Shown here: positions 47,983 to 55,835 of the stretch, one piece after another
Layout: each line of letters opens with the position of its first letter
How positions within the stretch are numbered: the first letter of the stretch is position 1
Assembly (NCBI RefSeq): GCF_000092045.1
Contig: NC_007761.1
Location: 1,491,001 to 1,555,000 of the forward strand
Direction of reading: 5' to 3'
Source: Rhizobium etli CFN 42
Lineage (GTDB): Bacteria; Pseudomonadota; Alphaproteobacteria; Rhizobiales; Rhizobiaceae
Length of the DNA: 64,000 bases
Notes under the pieces: model-generated
What the model was told of the DNA's origin: nothing
The model's input: only the letters and a program-made list of their open reading frames with translations
The model's database searches: none
Program-made: the position numbers and the translations under genes

Positions 47983-48567
47983 TCATGCCTCGTCTCCGGA
48001 TGCGTCGAAACCGCCGGCCTGAAGAAGAGCCGCGACCGCCTTTCGGGCAATCTCCGCCGGCCTCGCTTCCGGTCGCAGGACCGATGCGGCAAGCACGCCT
48101 TCGTAGACGACCAGCAATTGCTCGCTGATCTCGTCGTGAGCCGGGCCTTGCGGGACAAGCCGGCCGAAGAGGGCGCGAAGAAAGACCTTATGCGTGCGCG
48201 CCACGTCTTGGATCGCTGCCGTGCCGGGGTTTTCGGTCACCGCAATGAGGAAGGCGCAGCCCCGGAAGTTTTCGCTGCGCGTCTTGTCGGCCAGGCTGTC
48301 GAAGATCGCAAAAATGGCCGCCGCACCGCCTTTGCCGGCGACCAGCTTCTCCAACTGATCACTGACCAAGGCATGGCGGTGGCTGAGATAGGTGACGATG
48401 AGCCCCTCTTTGCCGTCGAAATGACGGTAGAGAGTGGCGCGGGCAATCCTTAGCTCCCGGACGATTTCATCGATGCCGACCAGATAGGTGCCACGCCGGT
48501 AGAAAAGGTCGCTGAGTGCCTCGACTATTCTTCCGCGGGTCGACATTTGGGCAGTTTTGAAAGGCAT
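47983..48567 (-). CDS. TetR/AcrR family transcriptional regulator
   Basis: A 194-residue repressor with an N-terminal TetR helix-turn-helix: RIVEALSDLFYRRGTYLVGIDEIVRE and ARATLYRHFDGKEGLI (about residues 13-55). The C-terminal ligand domain has CAFLIAVTENPGTAAIQD and resembles the TetR_C domain of small-molecule repressors. It lies 107 bases upstream of the binding-protein gene on the same strand and just downstream of a 20-bp palindrome that may be its operator. ATG 48567 is used; ATG 48546 is also possible. Confidence 0.88.
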   Translation of the reverse strand: MPFKTAQMSTRGRIVEALSDLFYRRGTYLVGIDEIVRELRIARATLYRHFDGKEGLIVTYLSHRHALVSDQLEKLVAGKGGAAAIFAIFDSLADKTRSENFRGCAFLIAVTENPGTAAIQDVARTHKVFLRALFGRLVPQGPAHDEISEQLLVVYEGVLAASVLRPEARPAEIARKAVAALLQAGGFDASGDEA

Positions 48568-48582
48568 CGGTGACCGGTGAGA

Positions 48583-48602
48583 GAGAAGGAACGTTCTTTC
48601 TC
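48583..48602. promoter_or_regulatory. Palindrome, likely TetR operator
   Basis: GAGAAGGAACGTTCTTTCTC is a 20-base inverted repeat symmetrical apart from one base pair of mismatch, centred between 48592 and 48593. It sits 16-35 bases before the TetR start codon. This size and position suit an autorepression site. The role is inferred from symmetry and position. Confidence 0.6.
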
Positions 48603-48716
48603 GAAAAGATCACTATCACGATCGTTTTTGTAGATTTTCTTTTTTCAAATTCATGCGAGCTTTGAAAAAATCCTCCGCGCGAGACGCCGTTGATTGGCCT
48701 CTCGTCTAACGCGTCG

Positions 48717-49550
48717 TCACGAATCGGCCGAGGCGACGAGATTGTTCGGCGCCTGCGTCTTCTTGAATTTCAGCGTCACCACCTTGTAGCCTTCGGCCTC
48801 GAGTTCCGAGAGCAGGGTCGGCAGCATCGTTGCCGTGCGTTTGTGGATGTCATGCATCAGGATGATGCCGTGGCCGCGCCTGTGCAGCAGGTCCATCGTC
48901 CGCTGCGTCACGGAGGCCGGCGTGATGGCGAAATAGTCCTTGCTGTCGATATCGACATCCATGACCACCAGATCACGCATGGCGATCGCGGCGCGCAGCC
49001 TGTGGCTCTCGGCAAGGTAGGGGAAGCGGAAGAAGGAGACGTCCGTTCCCGTCGCCTTGGTCACCGCCAATTCGCCCTTGACCACCTCGGCCATCGCCGC
49101 GTCGAAATCAAGCGAAGTCAGGTCGGCGTGGTCATAGGTGTGACTGCCGATCGTGTTGCCGTCCTCGGCGACCTTGCGGGCGAGCGCCGGATGCATTTCG
49201 GCCATTTCGCCGACCATCATGAAGGCGCCCTTGACGCCGAACTGGTCGAGGATGGCAAGCACCTTGTCGGTCCGGCCGGGGATCGGGCCGTCGTCGAAGC
49301 TCAGGATCACTTCCTTGTTCTGCAGCTTGAGATCAGCGATCGACGAGACCTCAAGCGTCCGCCCGGCCAGATGGTGCCAGCCGCTCATGCGCGGCGCAGC
49401 CGCATCGTCGCCGGAATAGGCCAGCTTCCGCCCCTCGGGCGCAATCACCGAAGAGGTTTTGATCGATGCATCGGGGGGTTGTTTGGTCGTGCTGCAGGCG
49501 GAGAGGGTGGCCGTAAGGGCGATGCAGGCGAGGAGTAAAAATCGGTGCAT
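48717..49550 (-). CDS. Lipoprotein polysaccharide deacetylase family protein
   Basis: NodB-homology (carbohydrate esterase 4) deacetylase, 277 residues, exported as a lipoprotein: MHRFLLLACIALTATLSAC has a LSAC lipobox with Cys19. Catalytic motifs are ILSFDDGPIPGRTD near residue 75 (Asp base and metal site) and GSHTYDHADLTSLD near residue 137 (metal His pair). Likely acts on cell-wall or surface glycan in the periplasm. It stands alone; a TTAACCAT box (minus strand, 49601-49608) about 50 bases before its start may be a CtrA half-site. Confidence 0.88.
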   Translation of the reverse strand: MHRFLLLACIALTATLSACSTTKQPPDASIKTSSVIAPEGRKLAYSGDDAAAPRMSGWHHLAGRTLEVSSIADLKLQNKEVILSFDDGPIPGRTDKVLAILDQFGVKGAFMMVGEMAEMHPALARKVAEDGNTIGSHTYDHADLTSLDFDAAMAEVVKGELAVTKATGTDVSFFRFPYLAESHRLRAAIAMRDLVVMDVDIDSKDYFAITPASVTQRTMDLLHRRGHGIILMHDIHKRTATMLPTLLSELEAEGYKVVTLKFKKTQAPNNLVASADS

Positions 49551-49679
49551 TGAAAGGGCTCAACAAATCAGTAACGAATGTTGAGACAACCTTTCGAATT
49601 ATGGTTAATGATCGGTTGAGAGCGGCCGGAATTGTGCCGAAACGCGGCACGTTGCCGCGGTTTCCTCAAGCCACTGTGG

Positions 49680-51563
49680 CTATCCTGCCATCACTTCTTC
49701 ATATTGTGACGACAGCATCAGCCAGTCTTCCTCGGCGGCTGCGAGTTTTGCCGCGGCCTCACCGCGCTGCTTTGCCTTTTCGGCGGCTTTGGCAGGCGTC
49801 TTCTCATAGAGAACAGGATCTGCAAGTTCCGCGTCAAGCGCCTGAATCTGTTTCTCCAGCTTCGCCGTCAAAGATTCGATTTCGTTGATCTTTTTCTTCA
49901 GCGGCGTCAGCGAAGCGCGCTTTTCCGCATTGAGCTTGCGTTGATCGGCCTTGGATGTCGCATCGGCGGCCGGCTGCGGCTTTTCTTCTTTTTTCTTGCC
50001 GGAGGCGACGATCAGGTCGCGATACTCATCCATGTCGCCTTCGAAGGCGGTGACCGTACCGCCGTTGACCAGCCAGAGCCGGTCGACCGTCGCCTCGATG
50101 AGGTGACGATCATGCGAGATCAGGATGACGGCGCCTTCGTAATCGTTGAGCGCCTCGATCAGCGCGCGGCGGCTGTCAATGTCGAGATGGTTGGTCGGCT
50201 CGTCGAGGATGAGCAGGTTCGGCGCATGGAAGGCGGCGAGCCCCATCAGCAGGCGAGCCTTTTCACCGCCGGAAAGATCCTTGGCGGCGGTCGCCATCTT
50301 CTCGGTCGCCAGTCCCATCTGGGCGACGCGGGCACGCACCTTGGCCTCCGGGTCGCCAGGCATCAGCCGCCGCACATGCTCCACCGCCGACTGCTCCGGG
50401 ATGAGGTCGTCAAGCTGGTGCTGCGCGAAAAAGCCGATCTTCAGGGAGGGCGCAAGCTTCACTTCGCCACTTTCCGGGGCAAGCCTGCCGGAGATGAATT
50501 TCGCGAAGGTCGATTTGCCGTTGCCGTTCGAACCCAGAAGGGCGATGCGATCGTCATTGTCGATGCGCAGATTGAGGTTCTTCAGGATCGGCTTGCCCGG
50601 TTGGTAGCCGACGGCGCCGCCCTGAACCGCGACGATCGGCGAGGCCGGCTGCTTCTCGGGCTCGGGAAAGGTGATCGGCTGTACGTGGTCTTCGATGACA
50701 GCCGCGACCGTTCCCATGCGCTCGAGCGCCTTGACGCGCGACTGCGCCTGCCGCGCCTTGGAGGCCTTGGCCTTGAAACGGTCGATGAAGCTCTGCAGAT
50801 GTTTGCGCGCCGCCTCGTTCTTGGCCTTGGCCTTCGTCTGCAGTTCGTCGGCTTCCGCTTTCTGCCGCTCGAACTGGTCGTAATTGCCGCGGTAGAAGGT
50901 GAGCTTTCTCTGGTCGAGATGGACGATTGAATTGACCGCATTGTTCAAGAGGTCGCGGTCGTGGCTGATGATGATGACCGTATGGGGATAGCGGCGGATA
51001 TAATCCTCCAGCCACATCGTGCCTTCGAGGTCGAGATAGTTGGTCGGTTCGTCGAGCAGCAGCAGGTCCGGCTCGGCAAACAGCACGGCCGCAAGCGCCA
51101 CGCGCATGCGCCAGCCGCCCGAGAAGGAGGAGGCGGGCCGGGCTTGCGCGTCCCTGTCGAAGCCGAGGCCGGCGAGAATGCTCGCGGCGCGCGCCTCGGC
51201 CGAATGCGCATCGATATCGACGAGGCGCATCTGGATTTCGGCGATGCGGTGCGGATCGCTTGCCGTTTCCGCTTCGGCAAGCAGCGCCGCACGCTCCTTG
51301 TCGGCGGCAAGCACGATCTCGATCAGGGGCTGCTCGGTTCCCGGCGCTTCCTGGGCCACCTGGCCGATGCGCGTCGCCTTCGGAATCGACACCGATCCGG
51401 TCTCCGAGCCGAGGTCGCCGGTAATGACGCGAAACAGCGTGGACTTGCCGGCGCCGTTGCGGCCGACGAGGCCGGCCTTGGTGCCCGAAGGCAGCGACAG
51501 GCTGGCATTGTCGAGAAGCAGGCGCCCGGCTATGCGGGCGGAAATTTCAGTGAGCGTGATCAT
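49680..51563 (-). CDS. ABC-F family ATPase (YheS-like)
   Basis: Soluble tandem-ATPase of the ABC-F class that binds ribosomes, 627 residues. Two ABC domains are visible: Walker A GRNGAGKST near residue 34 and GSNGNGKST near 346, signatures SSFSGGWRMRVALA and LSGGEKARLLMG, Walker B LLLLDEPTNYLDLEG and LLILDEPTNHLDI. The C-terminal tail is a charged coiled coil (about 545-620). This fits YheS/Uup-like housekeeping members better than antibiotic-resistance ABC-F. ATG 51563 is used; the frame continues to 51608. A short tandem repeat lies upstream. Confidence 0.92.
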   Translation of the reverse strand: MITLTEISARIAGRLLLDNASLSLPSGTKAGLVGRNGAGKSTLFRVITGDLGSETGSVSIPKATRIGQVAQEAPGTEQPLIEIVLAADKERAALLAEAETASDPHRIAEIQMRLVDIDAHSAEARAASILAGLGFDRDAQARPASSFSGGWRMRVALAAVLFAEPDLLLLDEPTNYLDLEGTMWLEDYIRRYPHTVIIISHDRDLLNNAVNSIVHLDQRKLTFYRGNYDQFERQKAEADELQTKAKAKNEAARKHLQSFIDRFKAKASKARQAQSRVKALERMGTVAAVIEDHVQPITFPEPEKQPASPIVAVQGGAVGYQPGKPILKNLNLRIDNDDRIALLGSNGNGKSTFAKFISGRLAPESGEVKLAPSLKIGFFAQHQLDDLIPEQSAVEHVRRLMPGDPEAKVRARVAQMGLATEKMATAAKDLSGGEKARLLMGLAAFHAPNLLILDEPTNHLDIDSRRALIEALNDYEGAVILISHDRHLIEATVDRLWLVNGGTVTAFEGDMDEYRDLIVASGKKKEEKPQPAADATSKADQRKLNAEKRASLTPLKKKINEIESLTAKLEKQIQALDAELADPVLYEKTPAKAAEKAKQRGEAAAKLAAAEEDWLMLSSQYEEVMAG

Positions 51564-51613
51564 GGCCGCGTTTTGGCCGAAAGCGCCCGCCAAGGCAAGA
51601 GCACTCATCCCAC

Positions 51614-51678
51614 GGCACGTTTACTTGTCCGTCGCGGCAAATTCACTTGTCCGCGCGGCAAGTTCACTTGTCCGCACC
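51614..51678. repeat. Three tandem 21-22-bp repeats
   Basis: Imperfect head-to-tail copies at 51614-51635, 51636-51656 and 51657-51678 share the core GGCAARTTCACTTGTCCG. They fill the gap between the GGDEF-like gene stop (51684) and the ABC-F start (51563). On the minus strand an 18-codon frame from GTG 51677 to TAA 51621 reads through the copies as RTSELAARTSEFAA, so a leader peptide for the ABC-F gene is conceivable but unproven. Confidence 0.75.
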
Positions 51679-51683
51679 GCGTC

Positions 51684-52730
51684 TCAGTGGCCGAAAGCCT
51701 GCACCGGCTGGCGCGGGTTCGATTGCGCGGCGAGAAGGGCAACGCGGGCATTGGCCTGCAGCTGTCCCGGTGTCGACGCGTCCGCGCTGAGCGCTACGCC
51801 GACCGAGATGGTCAGCCTGCCGCTATCGCCCCTGTCTGAGGTCGCAAAGACCAGATTGTCTTCGACGGAGGCGCGCAGGCGCTCGGCAATCGCCATCGCA
51901 TCCTGCATGCCGACATTGGAAAACAGCAAGGCAAATTCGTCCGCCTCGGTGCGGGCGACGAAGTCGTTCTTCTTGACCGACTTTTGGAAAAGGTCGCCGA
52001 TCTTCTTCAAGAGCTTGTTGCCTGCCGGCGTGCCATATCTCTCATTAAGATCGGTGAAATTGTCGATATCGACCATGACGAGCGCGCTGCCGGCGGCACC
52101 CTCTTCGCGCTCATAGAGGTCGGCCATCACGCGGTTGAGCGCGAGGCGATTGGGAAGTCCGGTGATCCTGTCGGCGACGGCGGCCAGCTGCATCGCCGAA
52201 ATGCCGCGCTCGATCGTTTCCAGCCTCTTGATGTCATCCGCCAGCCTGGCGCCGATTTCCGTCTCCGCCGACAGCACGCTCGTCAGCGAGGCCGAGAGGT
52301 AGTCGAGCTCGCCGATGAAGGCGGCAAGGCTCTGGTCTTCATGACTGGAAACGGATTTCAGGATCGTGTCGCAGGCGCGCGCGAAGGCGTCCCGGTGCCG
52401 CAGCCCTTCGGCAAGCTTCTCCGCCACCTCGCGCAGCAACCGGCTCGCCTCGTTCCGCGACGTCTCGCCCGCCAGCCCGCAATGGCCGACGAGGCGGTAT
52501 TTCAGCCCGAGCTCGTCAAGCATCGCCTGTTGCGGCTGAGGCCCGAGCGCAGCGATATCCTGTGCGAGGCCTGCGTTGAGCCCGAGGATCGCCTCATGGA
52601 AGAGTTCGTAATTGCGCGGCAGCCCGGCGACATTGAGACGCGCCATGTGCTGGGCGATCTTCTGGATGTCCGCGATGGGCCCCGGGCGCGCCTCGCGCGG
52701 CACCAATGCGTTTGCGCTTGCATTCTGCAT
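51684..52730 (-). CDS. GGDEF-domain protein with degenerate active site
   Basis: A 348-residue cytoplasmic protein with an N-terminal helical region (about 1-180, no membrane segment) and a C-terminal GGDEF fold beginning DRITGLPNRLALNRVMAD near residue 190. The metal-binding VMVDIDNFTDLNERYG is present, but the signature loop reads RTEADEFALLF instead of GGDEF. Loss of the two glycines makes diguanylate cyclase activity doubtful; a c-di-GMP receptor, GTP sensor or scaffold role is possible. ATG 52730 has GAGGGA upstream; ATG 52766 is an alternative. Confidence 0.87.
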   Translation of the reverse strand: MQNASANALVPREARPGPIADIQKIAQHMARLNVAGLPRNYELFHEAILGLNAGLAQDIAALGPQPQQAMLDELGLKYRLVGHCGLAGETSRNEASRLLREVAEKLAEGLRHRDAFARACDTILKSVSSHEDQSLAAFIGELDYLSASLTSVLSAETEIGARLADDIKRLETIERGISAMQLAAVADRITGLPNRLALNRVMADLYEREEGAAGSALVMVDIDNFTDLNERYGTPAGNKLLKKIGDLFQKSVKKNDFVARTEADEFALLFSNVGMQDAMAIAERLRASVEDNLVFATSDRGDSGRLTISVGVALSADASTPGQLQANARVALLAAQSNPRQPVQAFGH

Positions 52731-52874
52731 GACGATCCCTCGCGTCCCCCGGCCTTTTCCCTTCATACCGCTATGACCGCGAGCTTTTAAAAGAGGCTGA
52801 ATCTCTGGGAGCGAAGCGCTGAAATCCCGGCGCAACCGGTAAAGGCGGTTAATGCCCTGTTGATGCGGAGACGC

Positions 52875-53384
52875 TCACATCCACTCGCGGCCCTCGCTGC
52901 GCAAGAAATAGATGAGGTCGAGCCCGAGGCTCGGCTTGCCGAGCGCCGTCAGCGTCATGTGGCACTGGCCGCGATGGTGGGTCTGGTGGTTGAAGAGATG
53001 CGAGAGCGCGGTCCATAGCGGCTGGGTCATCAGGATCGGTTGGCTCACCGGCGAGTAGGTGAAGTTGGCAGCAAGGCTTGTTTCGTCCAGCGTGCCCGTC
53101 CAGGCGATGATCCGCTCGTCCTCTGCCTTGCGCGCAGCGACAAGCGCATCGAACGCCTCGAAGAGCACGGCATCGAGGCTCGTCGGCGCCTCGCCCGTGC
53201 CGGTGAAGCGCTTCATCCATATTCGGTCGGCAACGAGCAGATGGTTGAGGGTTCGATGCAGCGAGCCGAAGAAGGCGCCGCGGTCGCTGCGGAATTCCGG
53301 ATCGCTGAGTTCGGCCGCCGCCGCATAGACCTGGGCATTGGCCCAGCGATTATAGGCGGCGAACATTCTGTATTGCCTAAGCAT
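52875..53384 (-). CDS. DinB family protein
   Basis: A 169-residue four-helix DinB/YfiT-like protein (bacillithiol-type or related metal-dependent transferase fold). Metal-binding histidines are visible as LHRTLNHLLVADRIW near residue 44 (His) and LSHLFNHQTHHRGQ near residue 128 (HxxHH). Starts MLRQYRMFAAYNRWANAQ, with ATG 53384 behind AGGAGG. Substrate unknown. Divergent from the decayed GST gene with a 64-bp gap. Confidence 0.88.
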   Translation of the reverse strand: MLRQYRMFAAYNRWANAQVYAAAAELSDPEFRSDRGAFFGSLHRTLNHLLVADRIWMKRFTGTGEAPTSLDAVLFEAFDALVAARKAEDERIIAWTGTLDETSLAANFTYSPVSQPILMTQPLWTALSHLFNHQTHHRGQCHMTLTALGKPSLGLDLIYFLRSEGREWM

Positions 53385-53448
53385 GCGCTCCTCCTGTCTT
53401 GGGAAGGGCAATCTAGCTTGCTTCCGCAGAAATCGCAGTGATGACGCC

Positions 53449-54138
53449 ATGAAATTTCCTGATTTGATCGCAGGCGCGTTCTGTCGTCGAATGCAGGGAG
53501 TTGCGATCTCGAAAGGACTGTCCATGACCAGAGCCCTCTAGGGGCTCGATTTCGAAGAGATTCCGACAACCTACGTCCGCATCCGCGAAATCGGCGGCGG
53601 TGTCTCGCCGACCTTGCCCGTCCTCGACGACGACGGCCGGCTGATCCCCGATAGTTTCGCCATCGCTCTCTATCTGGAGGAGGCCTATCCGGAGAGGCCG
53701 TCGCTCTTCAACGGCGAGGGCGGCAAGGCGCTGTCGCGCATGGTGGAGGGCTATTCGCAGATGATCGTCCATCCGGCAATCATGCGGATCGCGCTTCTCG
53801 ACATCCATGCAATCCTCGACGAGGGAGATAAGGCCTATTTCCGTCAAAGCCGCGAAGCTCGTCTCGGCAAGTCGTTTGACGTCATTGCCGCCGGCAGCGA
53901 GGCGGAGAAAGCCGCCTTCGGCGCCAAGCTGGAGCCGCTCAGGCATATGCTGAAGTTCCAGCCTTTCATCGGCGGTGAGACGCCGCTCTTTGCCGACTAT
54001 ATCGTCTTTGGCGCGCTGCAGTGGCTGCGTGTCTGCGCGGGTCTAGCCATGCTGGCCGCCGACGATCCCGTGATCGCCTGGTTCGAGCGCTGCCTGGATC
54101 TCCATGAAAGCCGCGGCCGGACTGTGACAGCGGCGTGA
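53449..54138 (+). pseudogene. Glutathione S-transferase family gene, decayed 5' end
   Basis: One reading frame from ATG 53449 runs to 54138 except for an in-frame TAG at 53539-53541. After the TAG the product is clearly GST-like: GLDFEEIPTTYVRI, PTLPVLDDDGRLIPDSFAIA, LEEAYPERPSLFNGEG and a helical C-terminal domain ending FERCLDLHESRGRTV. Before the TAG the usual N-terminal FSPYCWR-like thiol motif of this GST type is scrambled (AGAFCRRMQGV). So the gene lacks a working N-terminus. A restart at TTG 53614 could make only a truncated C-terminal protein. Confidence 0.7.
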
Positions 54139-54170
54139 AATTGCCGTCGACCTCTTGTTTTCGGGCGTTG

Positions 54171-54196
54171 GGGCGGGTAAAGACCGCCCACTTTTC
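54171..54196 (+). terminator. Possible terminator between GST remnant and ndk
   Basis: GGGCGG (54171-54176) pairs with CCGCCC (54184-54189), followed by ACTTTTC. Short stem and poor U tract; it may end the GST-remnant transcript or lie in the ndk leader. Confidence 0.4.
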
Positions 54197-54219
54197 CCGA
54201 GAAAACAGAGGATTCGACT

Positions 54220-54642
<423 letters not shown>

Positions 54643-54687
54643 GGCCACGCTTCGGCATTGGCTGGCGATGCTTTGAATTGACTCTCG

Positions 54688-54716
54688 AAAGCCGGGGCCT
54701 CGCTCCGGCTTTTTCT
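54688..54716 (+). terminator. Rho-independent terminator after ndk
   Basis: AAAGCCGG (54688-54695) pairs with CCGGCTTT (54705-54712), followed by TTCT. It lies 46 bases after the ndk stop and just beyond the convergent lipoprotein gene's end (stop at 54726), so it may serve both directions. Confidence 0.8.
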
Positions 54717-54725
54717 ATTCCGGTT

Positions 54726-55229
54726 CTATGCCGGGCATTTGTCGGTATTCGAGAAGTCGACGCTGCCGTCGGGCTTGAACACCTCGGGGTTCTTGTCATA
54801 AAGCGCGCCAACGACCAGCGGCTTGCTCGGCAGCACGGTCTGGTCGAGGTCGGAGCGGAACTGCGTCTTCAATTCCTGCAGCACCTTGCCGTCCTTGTCG
54901 ACCAGCCGGATGCTGACGGAATAGGGACGGTCCTTGCGCACGCAGTGCAGGTTTTCGCTCTGCAGCGCGATCTTGTCGTCGATCGGGTAGATTTTCCGGT
55001 TCAGCACCAGCGGCGCGCCGCCCTGAGGATTTTCGAATTCGGCGATGATGACCGAGCCGTCGGGAATGGGACCGGTCTTCTTCAGCGTCAGCAGATAGGT
55101 GGCGCTCGCCACCCGATAGTTGAAGACGAAGAGGTGGCCGGTCACTTCGACCAGATTTTCCGCCTCGCGCTGGCAGGCAGACAGCAGGAGGCCCATTGCC
55201 GCCGCCGTGACCATCAGATGTTTCCTCAT
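54726..55229 (-). CDS. Putative lipoprotein
   Basis: A 167-residue exported lipoprotein: MRKHLMVTAAAMGLLLSAC has a LSAC lipobox with Cys19. The mature part is a predicted beta-rich domain (HLFVFNYRVASATYLLTLKK, SVIIAEFENPQGG) with a pair of later cysteines (HCVRKD and DKCPA) that could form a disulfide. I do not recognise a family. ATG 55229 has AGGAGG upstream and overlaps the stop of the CGNR regulator gene by four bases, so the two are co-translated. Confidence 0.8.
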   Translation of the reverse strand: MRKHLMVTAAAMGLLLSACQREAENLVEVTGHLFVFNYRVASATYLLTLKKTGPIPDGSVIIAEFENPQGGAPLVLNRKIYPIDDKIALQSENLHCVRKDRPYSVSIRLVDKDGKVLQELKTQFRSDLDQTVLPSKPLVVGALYDKNPEVFKPDGSVDFSNTDKCPA

Positions 55230-55771
55230 GGGATTTCCTCCTTCTTGCGGCGGTAGTGCCGGTTCGCCTTGGCGCGGTTGCCGCAGATCGCCATGTCGCA
55301 CCAGGCTCGGCTCTTGTTCTTGCTGCGGTCGATGAACAGCCAGCCGCAATTGCCGCAGATCTTCATGCGCTCGGGATCCGGCATGGCGATCAGCCTGAGC
55401 ACCGAATGGGCGGTCGCCGCCGCCAAGCTTGCCGGGCTTTCCTGGCGCAAGATCTTCGCTAGCGCCTCCAGCAATCCGGCTAACAATTGGTCGTCGCCGC
55501 CATCCAGTATACGCTTGCGGAAATAGCGGTCGATCGCCTCGCGCAGCGCGATGAAGTCGAGTTCGTCTTGCGGCGCCACCGCCGCGATCTCGCCGAATAA
55601 GGCCCGTTCGGCGCAGAATTCGGCGGCGGCGCGCGGGAAGTTCCGCATCTGCTCACGGCTCGCGAAGCGGTCGATCCGCCGCGCCGCGTCATGGCGCAGA
55701 ACGACGCTGTTGGCGACATCGAGCGCCAGTGCGCCGCCGGCGAACCGGTGAGGAGTCCAGGAAAAGCTCAT
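55226..55771 (-). CDS. CGNR zinc-finger / ABATE domain putative regulator
   Basis: A 181-residue protein of the ABATE plus CGNR type. The N-terminal ABATE region (about 1-125) starts SFSWTPHRFAGGALALDVAN; the C-terminal zinc finger has KICGNCGWLFIDRSKNKSR and CDMAICGNRAKANRHYRRK, giving four cysteines and the CGNR signature. Such proteins are taken to be transcription regulators, mostly without experimental proof. ATG 55771 is four bases from the 14-bp inverted repeat that fills the gap to the divergent LivH gene, an obvious candidate operator. First gene of a pair with the lipoprotein. Confidence 0.88.
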   Translation of the reverse strand: MSFSWTPHRFAGGALALDVANSVVLRHDAARRIDRFASREQMRNFPRAAAEFCAERALFGEIAAVAPQDELDFIALREAIDRYFRKRILDGGDDQLLAGLLEALAKILRQESPASLAAATAHSVLRLIAMPDPERMKICGNCGWLFIDRSKNKSRAWCDMAICGNRAKANRHYRRKKEEIP

Positions 55772-55774
55772 GGC

Positions 55775-55816
55775 GAAATTATAACTGGCGAAATAGGTTT
55801 TACCAGTTATAATTTC
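55775..55816. promoter_or_regulatory. 14-bp inverted repeat in divergent promoter gap
   Basis: GAAATTATAACTGG (55775-55788) and CCAGTTATAATTTC (55803-55816) are exact inverted copies with a 14-base spacer, in the 64-bp gap between the divergent CGNR and LivH-like genes. Each arm carries TATAAT pointing outward, so each could be a -10 box. On the CGNR side a start site would fall close to the ATG, suggesting a leaderless or very short leader mRNA. Confidence 0.75.
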
Positions 55817-55835
55817 CAGACGCGGAGTCTCCGGA

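Noticed and set aside
49680..51563. ABC-F protein as an antibiotic-resistance determinant
   Set aside because: The C-terminal charged coiled coil and overall likeness fit housekeeping YheS/Uup-type members; there is no resistance gene or mobile context.
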